DNA from: JACCYJ01 sp038198775
GTDB taxonomy: Bacteria > Actinomycetota > Actinomycetes > Propionibacteriales > Nocardioidaceae
NCBI GenBank assembly: GCA_038198775.1
Contig: JBBPZV010000018.1
Coordinates: forward strand, 177,680-241,679
DNA length: 64,000 nucleotides
Reading direction: 5' to 3'
Shown: positions 17,980 through 25,401 of the stretch, one piece after another
Numbering within the stretch: the first letter of the stretch is position 1
How the letters are laid out: every line of letters starts with the position of its first letter
The notes under the pieces: generated by a model
What the model was told of the DNA's origin: nothing
Seen by the model: only the letters and a program-made list of their open reading frames with translations
Databases searched by the model: none
Position numbers and translations under genes: made by a program

Positions 17980-18909
17980 ATGGTGAACAGGCTGTCGGCT
18001 GGGACCGGAGCCAGCGCCGCCCCGATCGTCGCCCCGTCCGGCGCCGGCGCCGTAGCCCTTGCGGGGTTGCGCATCGTGATCGGCCTGCTGTGGCTCTACA
18101 ACGTGGTGTGGAAGCTGCCGCCCGACTTCGGCAAGAGCGGCGGGAACGGCCTGTACGGATTCACCCGCGACGCCGTGGACCATCCGGTGTTCCCCCCGTA
18201 CAGCTGGGTCGTCGAACACCTGGTGCTGCCGAACTTCACGGCCTTCGGGTGGGCCGTACTCGTCGTCGAGACACTGCTGGCGGTACTGCTGCTCACCGGC
18301 ACGTTTGTCCGCCTGGCGGCGCTCGTCGGCATCGGCCAGTCGCTTGCCATCGGCTTGTCGGTGGCACGAGCTCCCGGCGAGTGGCCGTGGTCGTACGTGA
18401 TGCTCATCGCAATCCACGTGGTGCTGCTGTTCACCGCGGCTGGCCGGGTGGCCGCGGTCGACGCCGTCCGCCACCAGTCCGGCGAGGCCAAGGACCGAGC
18501 GACCCCGCTGCTTCGCGGCTGGGGAGTCATCATGGTCGTGGTCGGCCTCGTCGCGGTTGCTCTCGCCGTCGCAGCGGACCCGTTCGCGTCGGCGGGGGCG
18601 AACGTGGGATACGGCGACCTCGAGGTGTCGCTGGGAAGATACAACGTCGTTGGGGCGCTCGGACTGCTCGTGGTCGGTGCGCTCATGGTCGCGGCGTCAA
18701 CGACGGCGCGACCAGCCCTCGCCCTGGCAGCGGCCGCGATCGCGACACTCGCGGCACTGTCGTTGTACGTTCAGCTGACCCGCTACCAGGTGTGGCTCGG
18801 AGGAACCAACACCTCCGCTGCGTTCTTCCTGTGCGCCGCCGTCGTCAGCGCGGCGACCGCGAACGCGCTGGGTCGCCGCCGCGAGGCCCCGCAGGCCGCC
18901 CATGGGTGA
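17980..18909 (+). CDS. DoxX/DoxD-like integral membrane protein
   Basis: A 309-residue protein with about seven to eight hydrophobic helices. The first helix region LAGLRIVIGLLWLYNVVWKLPPDFG and the FPPYSWVVEHLVLPNFTAFGW patch resemble DoxX/DoxD proteins, some of which are the membrane subunit of thiosulfate:quinone oxidoreductase or take part in thiol redox. No catalytic cysteine pair is visible, so the chemistry is open. It starts the operon 35 nt after the candidate SigR-type promoter and overlaps the next gene by 8 bp, which suggests it handles the same sulfur compound or electrons. Start: ATG 17980. Confidence 0.8.
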   Translation: MVNRLSAGTGASAAPIVAPSGAGAVALAGLRIVIGLLWLYNVVWKLPPDFGKSGGNGLYGFTRDAVDHPVFPPYSWVVEHLVLPNFTAFGWAVLVVETLLAVLLLTGTFVRLAALVGIGQSLAIGLSVARAPGEWPWSYVMLIAIHVVLLFTAAGRVAAVDAVRHQSGEAKDRATPLLRGWGVIMVVVGLVAVALAVAADPFASAGANVGYGDLEVSLGRYNVVGALGLLVVGALMVAASTTARPALALAAAAIATLAALSLYVQLTRYQVWLGGTNTSAAFFLCAAVVSAATANALGRRREAPQAAHG

Positions 18910-19243
18910 TCGAGTCGCCACGCCGCCGACGGCGCACGTGGTGGACGGCGGCGAACGCGCCTGCGGGGAACTGCTGCTGGAGCTGTCGCGAGAGCTGCGA
19001 GAGCTGCCTGCCGGTTCGCTGGTACGGCTGGTGGCCACAGACCCGGCAGCGGTGATCGACGTACCCGCCTGGTGTCATCTGAGCGGCAACCGCTACGTCG
19101 GGCAAGGGCGACAGCGCGACGGTCGAGCGCACTACGACCTGGTGGTCGCCGCCGACCCCGCCCGCACGGTGTCGGCCCAGCCCTGGCGGCTCGAGCGCCC
19201 GCCGCCCCCTCCCAACCCGGCACGACAGGAGCGGTCAGCATGA
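18902..19243 (+). CDS. TusA/SirA-like sulfur-carrier protein, variant CPxP
   Basis: A 113-residue protein with the TusA fold pattern: a strand, then GERACGELLLELSRELRELPAGSLVRLVATDPAA and DVPAWCHLSG. In TusA the persulfide-bearing cysteine lies in CPxP; here Cys21 is kept but reads C-G-E-L, and Cys58 matches the second conserved Cys region (DIPAFC in relatives). TusA passes sulfur as a persulfide between proteins. The Pro-rich tail (RPPPPPNPARQ) is unusual. ATG 18902 overlaps the upstream gene by 8 bp and its stop overlaps the dsrE ATG. Confidence 0.82.
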   Translation: MGDRVATPPTAHVVDGGERACGELLLELSRELRELPAGSLVRLVATDPAAVIDVPAWCHLSGNRYVGQGRQRDGRAHYDLVVAADPARTVSAQPWRLERPPPPPNPARQERSA

Positions 19244-19599
19244 ACGGTCTCGTGATCAACCTCACCCACTCCGTCGACGACCCCGACCGCACCAGCGTGG
19301 CGATGGTCGTCGCAGGGGCATCGGTGGCCTCCAGTCAGGCGACCACGGTGTTCTTGTCCTCCGAGGGAACCCGGCTGGCCAAGCGGGGAGTGGCCGAGGG
19401 GCTGCATGAGGAGGGGTTCGCGCCGATGGCCGAGCTCGTCTCCTCGTTCACCGCCGCCGGCGGCACGTTCTTGGTGTGCAGTCCATGCGCCAAGAAGCGT
19501 GGCATCGACGCCGGCGACCTGATCCCGGCTGCGACGGTCGTCGGCGGCGCCACGCTGGTCGCGCTCCTCGCAGACGGTGCCGGATCACTGTCGTTTTGA
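19240..19599 (+). CDS. DsrE-family sulfurtransferase-like protein
   Basis: A 119-residue single-domain DsrE protein. The fold is seen from NLTHSVDDPDRTSVAMVVAGASV and TTVFLSSEGTRLAKRG, and the active-site region is FLVCSPCAKKRGI with Cys80 and Cys83, a C-x2-C pair where the persulfide cysteine is expected. DsrE proteins exchange sulfane sulfur with TusA. The gene is locked between TusA and the radical-SAM gene by one to four-base overlaps, so the three should be made in step. Confidence 0.88.
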   Translation: MNGLVINLTHSVDDPDRTSVAMVVAGASVASSQATTVFLSSEGTRLAKRGVAEGLHEEGFAPMAELVSSFTAAGGTFLVCSPCAKKRGIDAGDLIPAATVVGGATLVALLADGAGSLSF

Positions 19600-20714
19600 T
19601 GCCTTCGTACGGAGCCGGTTTCGGTAGGCAGTCAGAGATCGTCCCAGCGGCGGAGTACGACGGTGGCGACCAGGACTGCGGCAGCGGCCTGCTGTTGGCG
19701 ATCACCTCCGCAATGCGCCGGGTTGGCGAGGGCCAGGTGCTGCTCCTCCGCACCCGCGAGCCCTCGGTGCTTGCCGACCTTCCGGCCTGGGCCCGGCTGG
19801 CCGGTCACGAGCTGCTCGACGTGGCCGACTCCGGCGAGGGACAGGGACCGTGGAGACTGTCGATCCGGCGTGGCACGCCATCGACTCCGACGGTTCCGCG
19901 GTCCCAATTCACTCAGGGGTCCGCCGCACCTCTCGGGTCTCGGCTGTGGCTCTACACCAACTTCCACTGCAACCTGGCCTGCGCATACTGTTGCGCCGGG
20001 TCATCACCGAAGGCGTCCCCCAAGATGATGTCGGTGGGCCTGGCGACGGCGGCGACCCGGGAGTTCGTGGCACAGGGCGGCCAGGAGCTGCTCGTCACCG
20101 GCGGCGAGCCCTTCCTCCACCCGGACCTCGGCGACCTGGTCGGCGCGGTGTCGACCATGGTCTCGGTGACCTTGCTGACCAACGCGATGGTGTTCGGACG
20201 GGGCGCCCGACGGCAGGCGCTGGAGGCCATGGACCGCGAAGCCGTGACCCTGCAGGTCAGCCTCGACTCGGCTGGGCCTCTCCTGCACGACCGCCAGCGC
20301 GGAGCGGGTTCCCACAAGAGGGCAATGGTCGGGATCAAGCTGGCCCGAGAGCTCGGTTTCCGGGTGCGCGTGGCCGCGACGCTCTTCCCCGATGACGCCG
20401 CCGCGGCCGCCGCGGGTCTGCACGCGGCGCTCGACGAGCTCGGCATCGCAGCCCGGGACAGGCTGATCCGACCGGTGGCCGCAGAAGGCTTCGCGCACAC
20501 CGGGGTCCCCATCAGCCTCGACACCGTCGAGCCCGAGCCAACGCTGACGGTCGACGGTGCGTGGTGGCATCCGGTGGCGGTGACGAACCGGCACCTCAAG
20601 GTTGCCGAAGACCCCCTGCCCTTGGCATCCGTGCTCGATGTCATGCGCGACGTCCTGGCGGTCCAGAGCGCCAACAGCGCACGCGGCGGCCGGTCGGTCT
20701 TCCGCTGCACCTGA
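19599..20714 (+). CDS. Radical SAM protein with N-terminal TusA-like domain
   Basis: A 371-residue protein. Residues 20-90 form a TusA-like domain (DCGSGLLLAITSAMRRV, LPAWARLAGHELLDV) with Cys27 in the same C-G-x-x-L-L setting as the separate TusA-like protein. The radical SAM core follows, with C124-x3-C128-x2-C131 and an extra Cys132, then LLVTGGEPFLHPDL (GGEP 168-171). No SPASM domain with a cysteine-rich C-terminus is visible. The core cleaves S-adenosylmethionine to a 5'-deoxyadenosyl radical. Sulfur delivery to a radical reaction is the obvious inference; the substrate is unknown. ATG 19599 overlaps the dsrE stop. Confidence 0.88.
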   Translation: MPSYGAGFGRQSEIVPAAEYDGGDQDCGSGLLLAITSAMRRVGEGQVLLLRTREPSVLADLPAWARLAGHELLDVADSGEGQGPWRLSIRRGTPSTPTVPRSQFTQGSAAPLGSRLWLYTNFHCNLACAYCCAGSSPKASPKMMSVGLATAATREFVAQGGQELLVTGGEPFLHPDLGDLVGAVSTMVSVTLLTNAMVFGRGARRQALEAMDREAVTLQVSLDSAGPLLHDRQRGAGSHKRAMVGIKLARELGFRVRVAATLFPDDAAAAAAGLHAALDELGIAARDRLIRPVAAEGFAHTGVPISLDTVEPEPTLTVDGAWWHPVAVTNRHLKVAEDPLPLASVLDVMRDVLAVQSANSARGGRSVFRCT

Positions 20715-20778
20715 CCATCCGTGAGTTTCGGTCGGACCATCCGTGAGCTTCGGTCCGACCATCCGTGAGTTTCGGTCA
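20713..20778. repeat. 22-bp stop-codon-associated tandem repeat, three units
   Basis: Three head-to-tail units of exactly 22 bp at 20713-20734, 20735-20756 and 20757-20778, each starting GACCATCCGTGAG and differing only at two or three positions. The radical SAM stop TGA (20712-20714) runs into the first unit and the stop of the convergent acyl-CoA dehydrogenase (20776-20778) lies in the last. Further copies are at 23202-23245 and 46937-46980. Confidence 0.9.
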
Positions 20779-21945
20779 GACCCCTTGCTGCGCTCCCGCG
20801 AGCAGGTGGCGGGCCATCACGATCCGCTGCACCTGGTTGGTGCCCTCGTAGATCTGAGTGATCTTCGCGTCGCGCATCATCCGCTCGAGCGGGTAGTCGC
20901 GCGTGCATCCGTTGCCGCCGAGCAGCTGCACGGCGTCGGTCGTCACCGCCATGGCGACATCGGAGGCGAACGCCTTGGCGGCTGCGCCGAAGAAGACGAG
21001 GTCGCGGGCGTCCCGTTCTGACTTGCCGGCTGCCGTGTACGTCAGCGCCCGGGCCGCCTCGATACGCATCCCCATGTCGGCCAGCAGGAACTGGAGCCCC
21101 TGGAAGTCCGCCAACGGGCGGCCGAACTGGCGACGCTGCCGGGCGTACGCCAGTGCCTGGTCGAGCGCCCCCTGTGCGATGCCGACCGCCTGTGCGGCGA
21201 TGGTGATCCTGGTGTGGTCGAGGGTCTTCATGGCCAGCCGGAAACCATCGCCCTCGGTGCCGATGAGCCGAGAGGCCGGAACGCGGACCCTGTCGAGGTA
21301 GACCTCGCGGGTAGGGGATCCCCGAATGCCTAGCTTCCTTTCCGGAGCCCCGAACGAGACACCTTCGTCGTCCTTGTGGACTACGAAGGCCGAGATCGGG
21401 CGGCTCGTCGACCCGATGTCGTTGACGGCAAAGACCGTGTAACGGGCTGACACCTCGGCATTGGTGATCCAGCGTTTGACGCCGTTGAGCACATAGGAGT
21501 CGCCGTCGCGGGTCGCGGTCGTCGTCATGGCGGCGGCGTCGCTGCCGGCGTCAGGTTCGGACAAGCAGTAGGAGAACATCGCCTCCCCCCTGGCCACTGC
21601 AGGCAGGTACGCCTGCTTCAGCTCCTCGGAGCCGGCGAGCAGCAGCGGCATCGTCCCCAGCTTGTTCACCCCGGGGATCAGCGACGACGACGCGCAGGCC
21701 CGGGCCACCTCCTCGATGACCAGGCAGGTCGCCAGGGCGTCGGCGCCGACACCGCCGTACCGCTCGGGCAGATGAGGGGCGTGGAAGTCGGACGCCCGCA
21801 AGGCGTCGTACGCCGCCTGGGGGAACTCGCCGAACTCGTCGACCTGCGCTGCGTACGGAGCGACGTCGGTCTCGCACAACGTGCGGACCTCGGTACGGAT
21901 GGCCCGATGCTCGTCGGACAGGGCGAACATCGGCTGGTCGTCCAT
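20776..21945 (-). CDS. fadE25: Acyl-CoA dehydrogenase (FadE25-like)
   Basis: FAD enzyme that desaturates acyl-CoA at the alpha-beta position. The 389-residue protein has the signature LSEPDAGSDAAAM, the WITNAEVSARYTVFAV flavin region, RRQFGRPLADFQGLQ and the C-terminal IYEGTNQVQRIVMARHLL, where the Glu of YEGTN is the usual catalytic-base position. Neighbourhood with purE and purK matches Rv3274c (fadE25). It is the last gene of a minus-strand run purK-purE-sulfotransferase-fadE25. Its stop codon lies in the 22-bp repeat. Confidence 0.93.
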   Translation of the reverse strand: MDDQPMFALSDEHRAIRTEVRTLCETDVAPYAAQVDEFGEFPQAAYDALRASDFHAPHLPERYGGVGADALATCLVIEEVARACASSSLIPGVNKLGTMPLLLAGSEELKQAYLPAVARGEAMFSYCLSEPDAGSDAAAMTTTATRDGDSYVLNGVKRWITNAEVSARYTVFAVNDIGSTSRPISAFVVHKDDEGVSFGAPERKLGIRGSPTREVYLDRVRVPASRLIGTEGDGFRLAMKTLDHTRITIAAQAVGIAQGALDQALAYARQRRQFGRPLADFQGLQFLLADMGMRIEAARALTYTAAGKSERDARDLVFFGAAAKAFASDVAMAVTTDAVQLLGGNGCTRDYPLERMMRDAKITQIYEGTNQVQRIVMARHLLAGAQQGV

Positions 21946-21954
21946 CTCGTGATG

Positions 21955-23187
21955 CTACCTATGGGTAACCGACCGGCTCCGCAACCAGGTGCCACGAGTG
22001 CTTAGGAACCTCCGGAGGCTGCGCTCCACGATCGGGTGGCTGTCGGCGAGGCCCACACCGGCTCGCTTGGCCCGGAAGGCGAGGGAACGGGCCGTGCTGG
22101 CCGTCCGGGCGCCAAGTCCGATCACCGCGGCGGGCTGGGGACGACGGCGATCCCACTTGGCGATCGCGAAGCGCTCGGTCAGTCCCGCCAGCGCAGCGAT
22201 CGCCACCTCCAGCAGCTCGTCTGCCTGAGCCTCACCAGGGTGTCGTACGCCGGTGTCAAACCGCGGGCGCAGGTCGGCGAGGTCGCCCTCGACCGGGTAG
22301 CCAGCGGCGCTGACCGCCTCGATCATCTGCGTGGCCGCGCGGCGCACCCACGCCTCGTCGATCTCGGGCAGCCGCATCCGCTCCTCACCGTTGGCGTGCG
22401 CGATCAACGGAGCCAGCACGGTCTCGACGGTGTCGTGGTACTGCCGCTGGGTGAGGCGCCGGTGCAGCCGGAGGTTGGCGCGCCTCAAGACCTCGGTTCC
22501 GGCAACGCCGAGCGAGGTGTTGGCCCAGCCCACGTCGGAGTCCAGGGCATCGGTGTCGAAGCCGACCACGCTCGCGAACCGCGCCAGCAGCAGGTCCGGC
22601 GGGGCACCGGGCTGCGGGGTCGTCACGACGTGAACGCGTTCGACCGGCAGCACCGACGCCCACACAGCGAGGATCGCCGGGAGGTCCTGGCGGAGCCAGA
22701 ACCCCCGGGCAGGTGACCGCGCCCGGGCCGCCGGGTCCGCCAGCGAATCCGCGTACGCGCGCCAGGTCCAGGTCTCGTCGGTCTTGACGTCCTCCTGCCA
22801 GGCCGACAACGCGACCCGGGCAAGGTCACGGGCCGTGACCAGGGCGTGGACCTCGCGACCAGGGAACGATCGTACGGCTCGGCGCGCCTGGGAGGGGCTG
22901 GCCAGCGACAGTGCTTCCTCGCTCAGCAGCGCAACGGGCGCCGAGGTGTCCAGCAGGGCGGTCGTCATCGCCTCCCATTGGCCGGCGATCCGGTCGTCAC
23001 CACTGCCCCGAGGTCGGCGGCCGAACAGGTCGTACACCGCGAACGTCCGGTTCGGCCGGACCTTGTCGCCGGGAGCGTGTACGCCACGTGCAGCCAACGT
23101 GTCGCGGTTGGCGCGCAGGACCCGTTGCAGATAGGTGGTGCCGGTCTTGTGCAACCCGATGTGCAAGACGATCCGCTGCCCGCTCAT
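21955..23187 (-). CDS. Sulfotransferase-like protein
   Basis: A 410-residue protein opening with RIVLHIGLHKTGTTYLQRVLR, which matches the 5'-phosphosulfate-binding loop of PAPS-dependent sulfotransferases. VTARDLARVALSAWQEDVK fits the 3'-phosphate motif (R-x-P-x-x-x-x-x-S in classical members is relaxed here). The C-terminal 130 residues are basic and not recognised. Substrate unknown; a cell-surface sugar or lipid is possible. ATG 23187 is chosen; ATG 23196 adds three residues. It lies 24 nt after purE. Confidence 0.7.
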   Translation of the reverse strand: MSGQRIVLHIGLHKTGTTYLQRVLRANRDTLAARGVHAPGDKVRPNRTFAVYDLFGRRPRGSGDDRIAGQWEAMTTALLDTSAPVALLSEEALSLASPSQARRAVRSFPGREVHALVTARDLARVALSAWQEDVKTDETWTWRAYADSLADPAARARSPARGFWLRQDLPAILAVWASVLPVERVHVVTTPQPGAPPDLLLARFASVVGFDTDALDSDVGWANTSLGVAGTEVLRRANLRLHRRLTQRQYHDTVETVLAPLIAHANGEERMRLPEIDEAWVRRAATQMIEAVSAAGYPVEGDLADLRPRFDTGVRHPGEAQADELLEVAIAALAGLTERFAIAKWDRRRPQPAAVIGLGARTASTARSLAFRAKRAGVGLADSHPIVERSLRRFLSTRGTWLRSRSVTHR

Positions 23188-23201
23188 GCCAGGCATTCTG
23201 C

Positions 23202-23245
23202 CTGTCGGAACTCACGGATCGTCGGACCGGAACTCACGGATGGTC
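23202..23245. repeat. 22-bp stop-codon-associated repeat, two units, inside purE 3' end
   Basis: Two units on the minus strand, 23245-23224 and 23223-23202, matching the three-unit array at 20713-20778. The purE reading frame runs into it and ends at the TGA within CCGTGAG of the second unit, so the repeat encodes the last ten residues of PurE. Confidence 0.85.
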
Positions 23246-23712
23246 TTGGCGCGGGCGGTGGCGGCGAGGGCGGACTGGAAGTCCAGCATCGCCTCGCGAA
23301 CGACCTCGTCGGTGGCCGCGAGGATCCGGACGGCCAGCAGCCCGGCGTTGCGGGCGTTGCCGATCCCGACCGTAGCCACCGGCACCCCGGCGGGCATCTG
23401 CACGATCGACAGCAGCGAGTCCATGCCGTCGAGATGGCGCAGCGCGACGGGTACTCCGATCACCGGCAGCGGCGTCACCGCGGCCAGCATGCCCGGCAGG
23501 TGGGCGGCCCCGCCGGCTCCGGCGACCAGCACCTGCAACCCGCGCCGGTGGGCGTTGCGGCCGTACGCCAGCATGTCGTCCGGCATCCGGTGGGCAGACA
23601 CGACGTCGGCCTCGTACGCCACGCCGAACTCCGTCAGCGCCTCGGCGGCCGCGGACATCGTCGGCCAGTCGGAGTCGGATCCCATCACGATCGCGATCCG
23701 CGGCTCGCTCAC
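23212..23712 (-). CDS. purE: N5-carboxyaminoimidazole ribonucleotide mutase
   Basis: Moves the carboxyl group of N5-CAIR to C4 in purine synthesis, using the product of PurK. The 166-residue protein has MGSDSDWPTM (9-18 region), SAHRMPDDML with the active-site His, and AGGAAHLPGML and GIGNARNAG. GTG 23712 overlaps the purK stop. The C-terminal residues TIREFRSDDP are encoded by the 22-bp repeat; without them the protein would end at the usual position near ARAK. Confidence 0.95.
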   Translation of the reverse strand: MSEPRIAIVMGSDSDWPTMSAAAEALTEFGVAYEADVVSAHRMPDDMLAYGRNAHRRGLQVLVAGAGGAAHLPGMLAAVTPLPVIGVPVALRHLDGMDSLLSIVQMPAGVPVATVGIGNARNAGLLAVRILAATDEVVREAMLDFQSALAATARAKTIREFRSDDP

Positions 23713-24902
23713 CCCTGCCCCTCCTCGGTGCCGGCGAACCAGCCGGCTGCGTGCCGGGCCCGGGCTCGCACGTCGGCCAGGTCGGAGCCGTACGCGGTGA
23801 CGTGTCCGACCTTGCGACCCGGCCTGACCTCCTTGCCGTAGAGGTGGACCCGGATCGCCGGGTCCCGCGCGAGCACGTGCGGGTAGCCGTCGTACAGCCT
23901 GCCCACCCGACCCCCGAGGATGTTGGCCATCACCGCCCAAGGCGCGCGCGCCGAGGGGTCGCCGAGCGGCAGGTCGAGAACGGCCCGCAGGTGGTTCTCG
24001 AACTGGCTGGTGACCGCGCCGTCGATGCTCCAGTGACCGGTGTTGTGCGGCCGCATCGCCAGCTCGTTGACCAGCAGGGTCCCGTCCGCGGTCTCGAACA
24101 GCTCGACGGCCAGCACCCCGGTGACGTCGAGCGCGGCCGCGATCCGCATCGCCAACCGCTGCGCCTCCACCGCGAGCTCGGGATCCAGGTCCGGAGCTGG
24201 CGCGACGACCTCGGCGCAGATGCCCTGCTGCTGGACCGACTCGACGACGGGGTACGCCGCCATCTGCCCCGATGCCGAGCGCGCCACCAGCGCCGCCAGC
24301 TCCCTGGCGAAGTCGACCCGCTCCTCTGCGAGCACCGTCGAACCGGTTGCGAACGCCACCCTCGCCTGCGCTGCAGCCGCCACCGTCCACACGCCCTTGC
24401 CGTCGTAGCCGCCGGCGGTGGCCTTGAGCACCAGCGGGCGCCCGAGCTCACTCATGCAGTCGTTGATCTCACCGGCGTGGTGCAGCAGTCGAAACCGAGG
24501 GACGGGCACTCCCAGCCGTGCCAACCGCTCCCGCATCACCGCCTTGTTCTGGGCGTGCACGAGCGCCGCAGCGCCGGGGCGGCAGACGCAGCCCTGCGCC
24601 TCCAACGCCTCCAGGTGCTCGGTCGGGACGTGCTCGTGGTCGAAGGTCACGACCGCACAGCCCGTGACCAGCCGGCGCAGGGTCCGCAGGTCCCGGTGGT
24701 CCCCGACCAGCACCTCTGGAACGACCTGGGCCGCCGAGGCGCCTCGTTCCTCGGCCAGCACCCGCAGCGGGATCCCGAGACCGATCGCCGCCTGGGCCAT
24801 CATCCGAGCCAGCTGCCCAGCGCCCACGACCGCCACGACGGGGCCGGAGACGGCGCTGACGGCCGAGGCGTCCACCGCGTCCACCGCGTCCACCGCGCTC
24901 AC
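23709..24902 (-). CDS. purK: 5-(carboxyamino)imidazole ribonucleotide synthase
   Basis: ATP-grasp enzyme that makes N5-CAIR from AIR, bicarbonate and ATP. It has VVAVVGAGQLARMMAQAA at the start of the fold, FDHEHVP, the ATP-grasp loop KATAGGYDGKGVW, LAEERVDFARE and NELAMRPHNTGHWSIDG. The start is uncertain because the N-terminus is encoded by a GTGGACGCG microrepeat; GTG 24902 gives 397 residues. A longer frame to 25013 would overlap the divergent gtrA gene and is less likely. It is coupled to purE by GTGA. Confidence 0.92.
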   Translation of the reverse strand: MSAVDAVDAVDASAVSAVSGPVVAVVGAGQLARMMAQAAIGLGIPLRVLAEERGASAAQVVPEVLVGDHRDLRTLRRLVTGCAVVTFDHEHVPTEHLEALEAQGCVCRPGAAALVHAQNKAVMRERLARLGVPVPRFRLLHHAGEINDCMSELGRPLVLKATAGGYDGKGVWTVAAAAQARVAFATGSTVLAEERVDFARELAALVARSASGQMAAYPVVESVQQQGICAEVVAPAPDLDPELAVEAQRLAMRIAAALDVTGVLAVELFETADGTLLVNELAMRPHNTGHWSIDGAVTSQFENHLRAVLDLPLGDPSARAPWAVMANILGGRVGRLYDGYPHVLARDPAIRVHLYGKEVRPGRKVGHVTAYGSDLADVRARARHAAGWFAGTEEGQG

Positions 24903-24954
24903 CGCGTCAGCGTATCGACGCAACCGGCCACCGGCTGGCCGGTAGCCTGCGCGC

Positions 24955-25401
24955 ATCGCGACCCCTACCCGCCGCCGCTGTCGGCTGGCATCTGAGCTGA
25001 CCGGTTTCGCCACCGTCGGAGCGGTCGGCTACCTCGTCGACGTCACCGCCTTCAACCTGCTGCGCTTCGCCGGCGACCCGGGGCTTCTGGAGCACAAGCC
25101 GCTCACGGCCAAGGCGGTGTCGGTGACGCTGGCGACCGTCGTGACGTACCTCGGCAACCGGCACTGGACCTGGCGTGACCGGGAGTGGAGCGGCATCCGC
25201 CGTGAGTACCTGGTCTTCTTCGGGCTGAACGCGATCGGCATGGCCCTCGCGCTGCTGTGCCTGGCCGTCTCGCACTACGGGCTCGGTCTCACCGGCGCGG
25301 TCGCCGACAACGTGTCCGCGAACGTGGTCGGCCTGGTGCTGGGAACCGCGTTCCGGTTCTGGGCCTACCCACGCTTCGTGTTCCGCCGAGCACCCTGCTA
25401 G
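24955..25401 (+). CDS. GtrA-family membrane protein (Rv3277-like), non-standard start
   Basis: GtrA-type proteins have four helices and are thought to flip polyprenyl-linked sugars. Reading 24955-25401 gives LTGFATVGAVGYLVDVTAFNLLRFAG, then NRHWTWRDRE and AFRFWAYPRFVF, the family hallmarks at both ends. A stop at 24943 and the absence of ATG, GTG or TTG before residue 54 mean the real start is rare: ATC 24955 gives a normal 148 residues; CTG 24985 or 24997 are alternatives. The GTG at 25117 would remove the first helix. The gene is divergent from purK and overlaps the PH-domain gene by 4 bp, as in mycobacteria. Confidence 0.8.
   Translation: MATPTRRRCRLASELTGFATVGAVGYLVDVTAFNLLRFAGDPGLLEHKPLTAKAVSVTLATVVTYLGNRHWTWRDREWSGIRREYLVFFGLNAIGMALALLCLAVSHYGLGLTGAVADNVSANVVGLVLGTAFRFWAYPRFVFRRAPC

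Noticed and set aside
23709..25013. Longer PurK starting at 25013
   Set aside because: It would overlap most of the gtrA 5' end on the other strand, and the extra residues are not like any PurK N-terminus.
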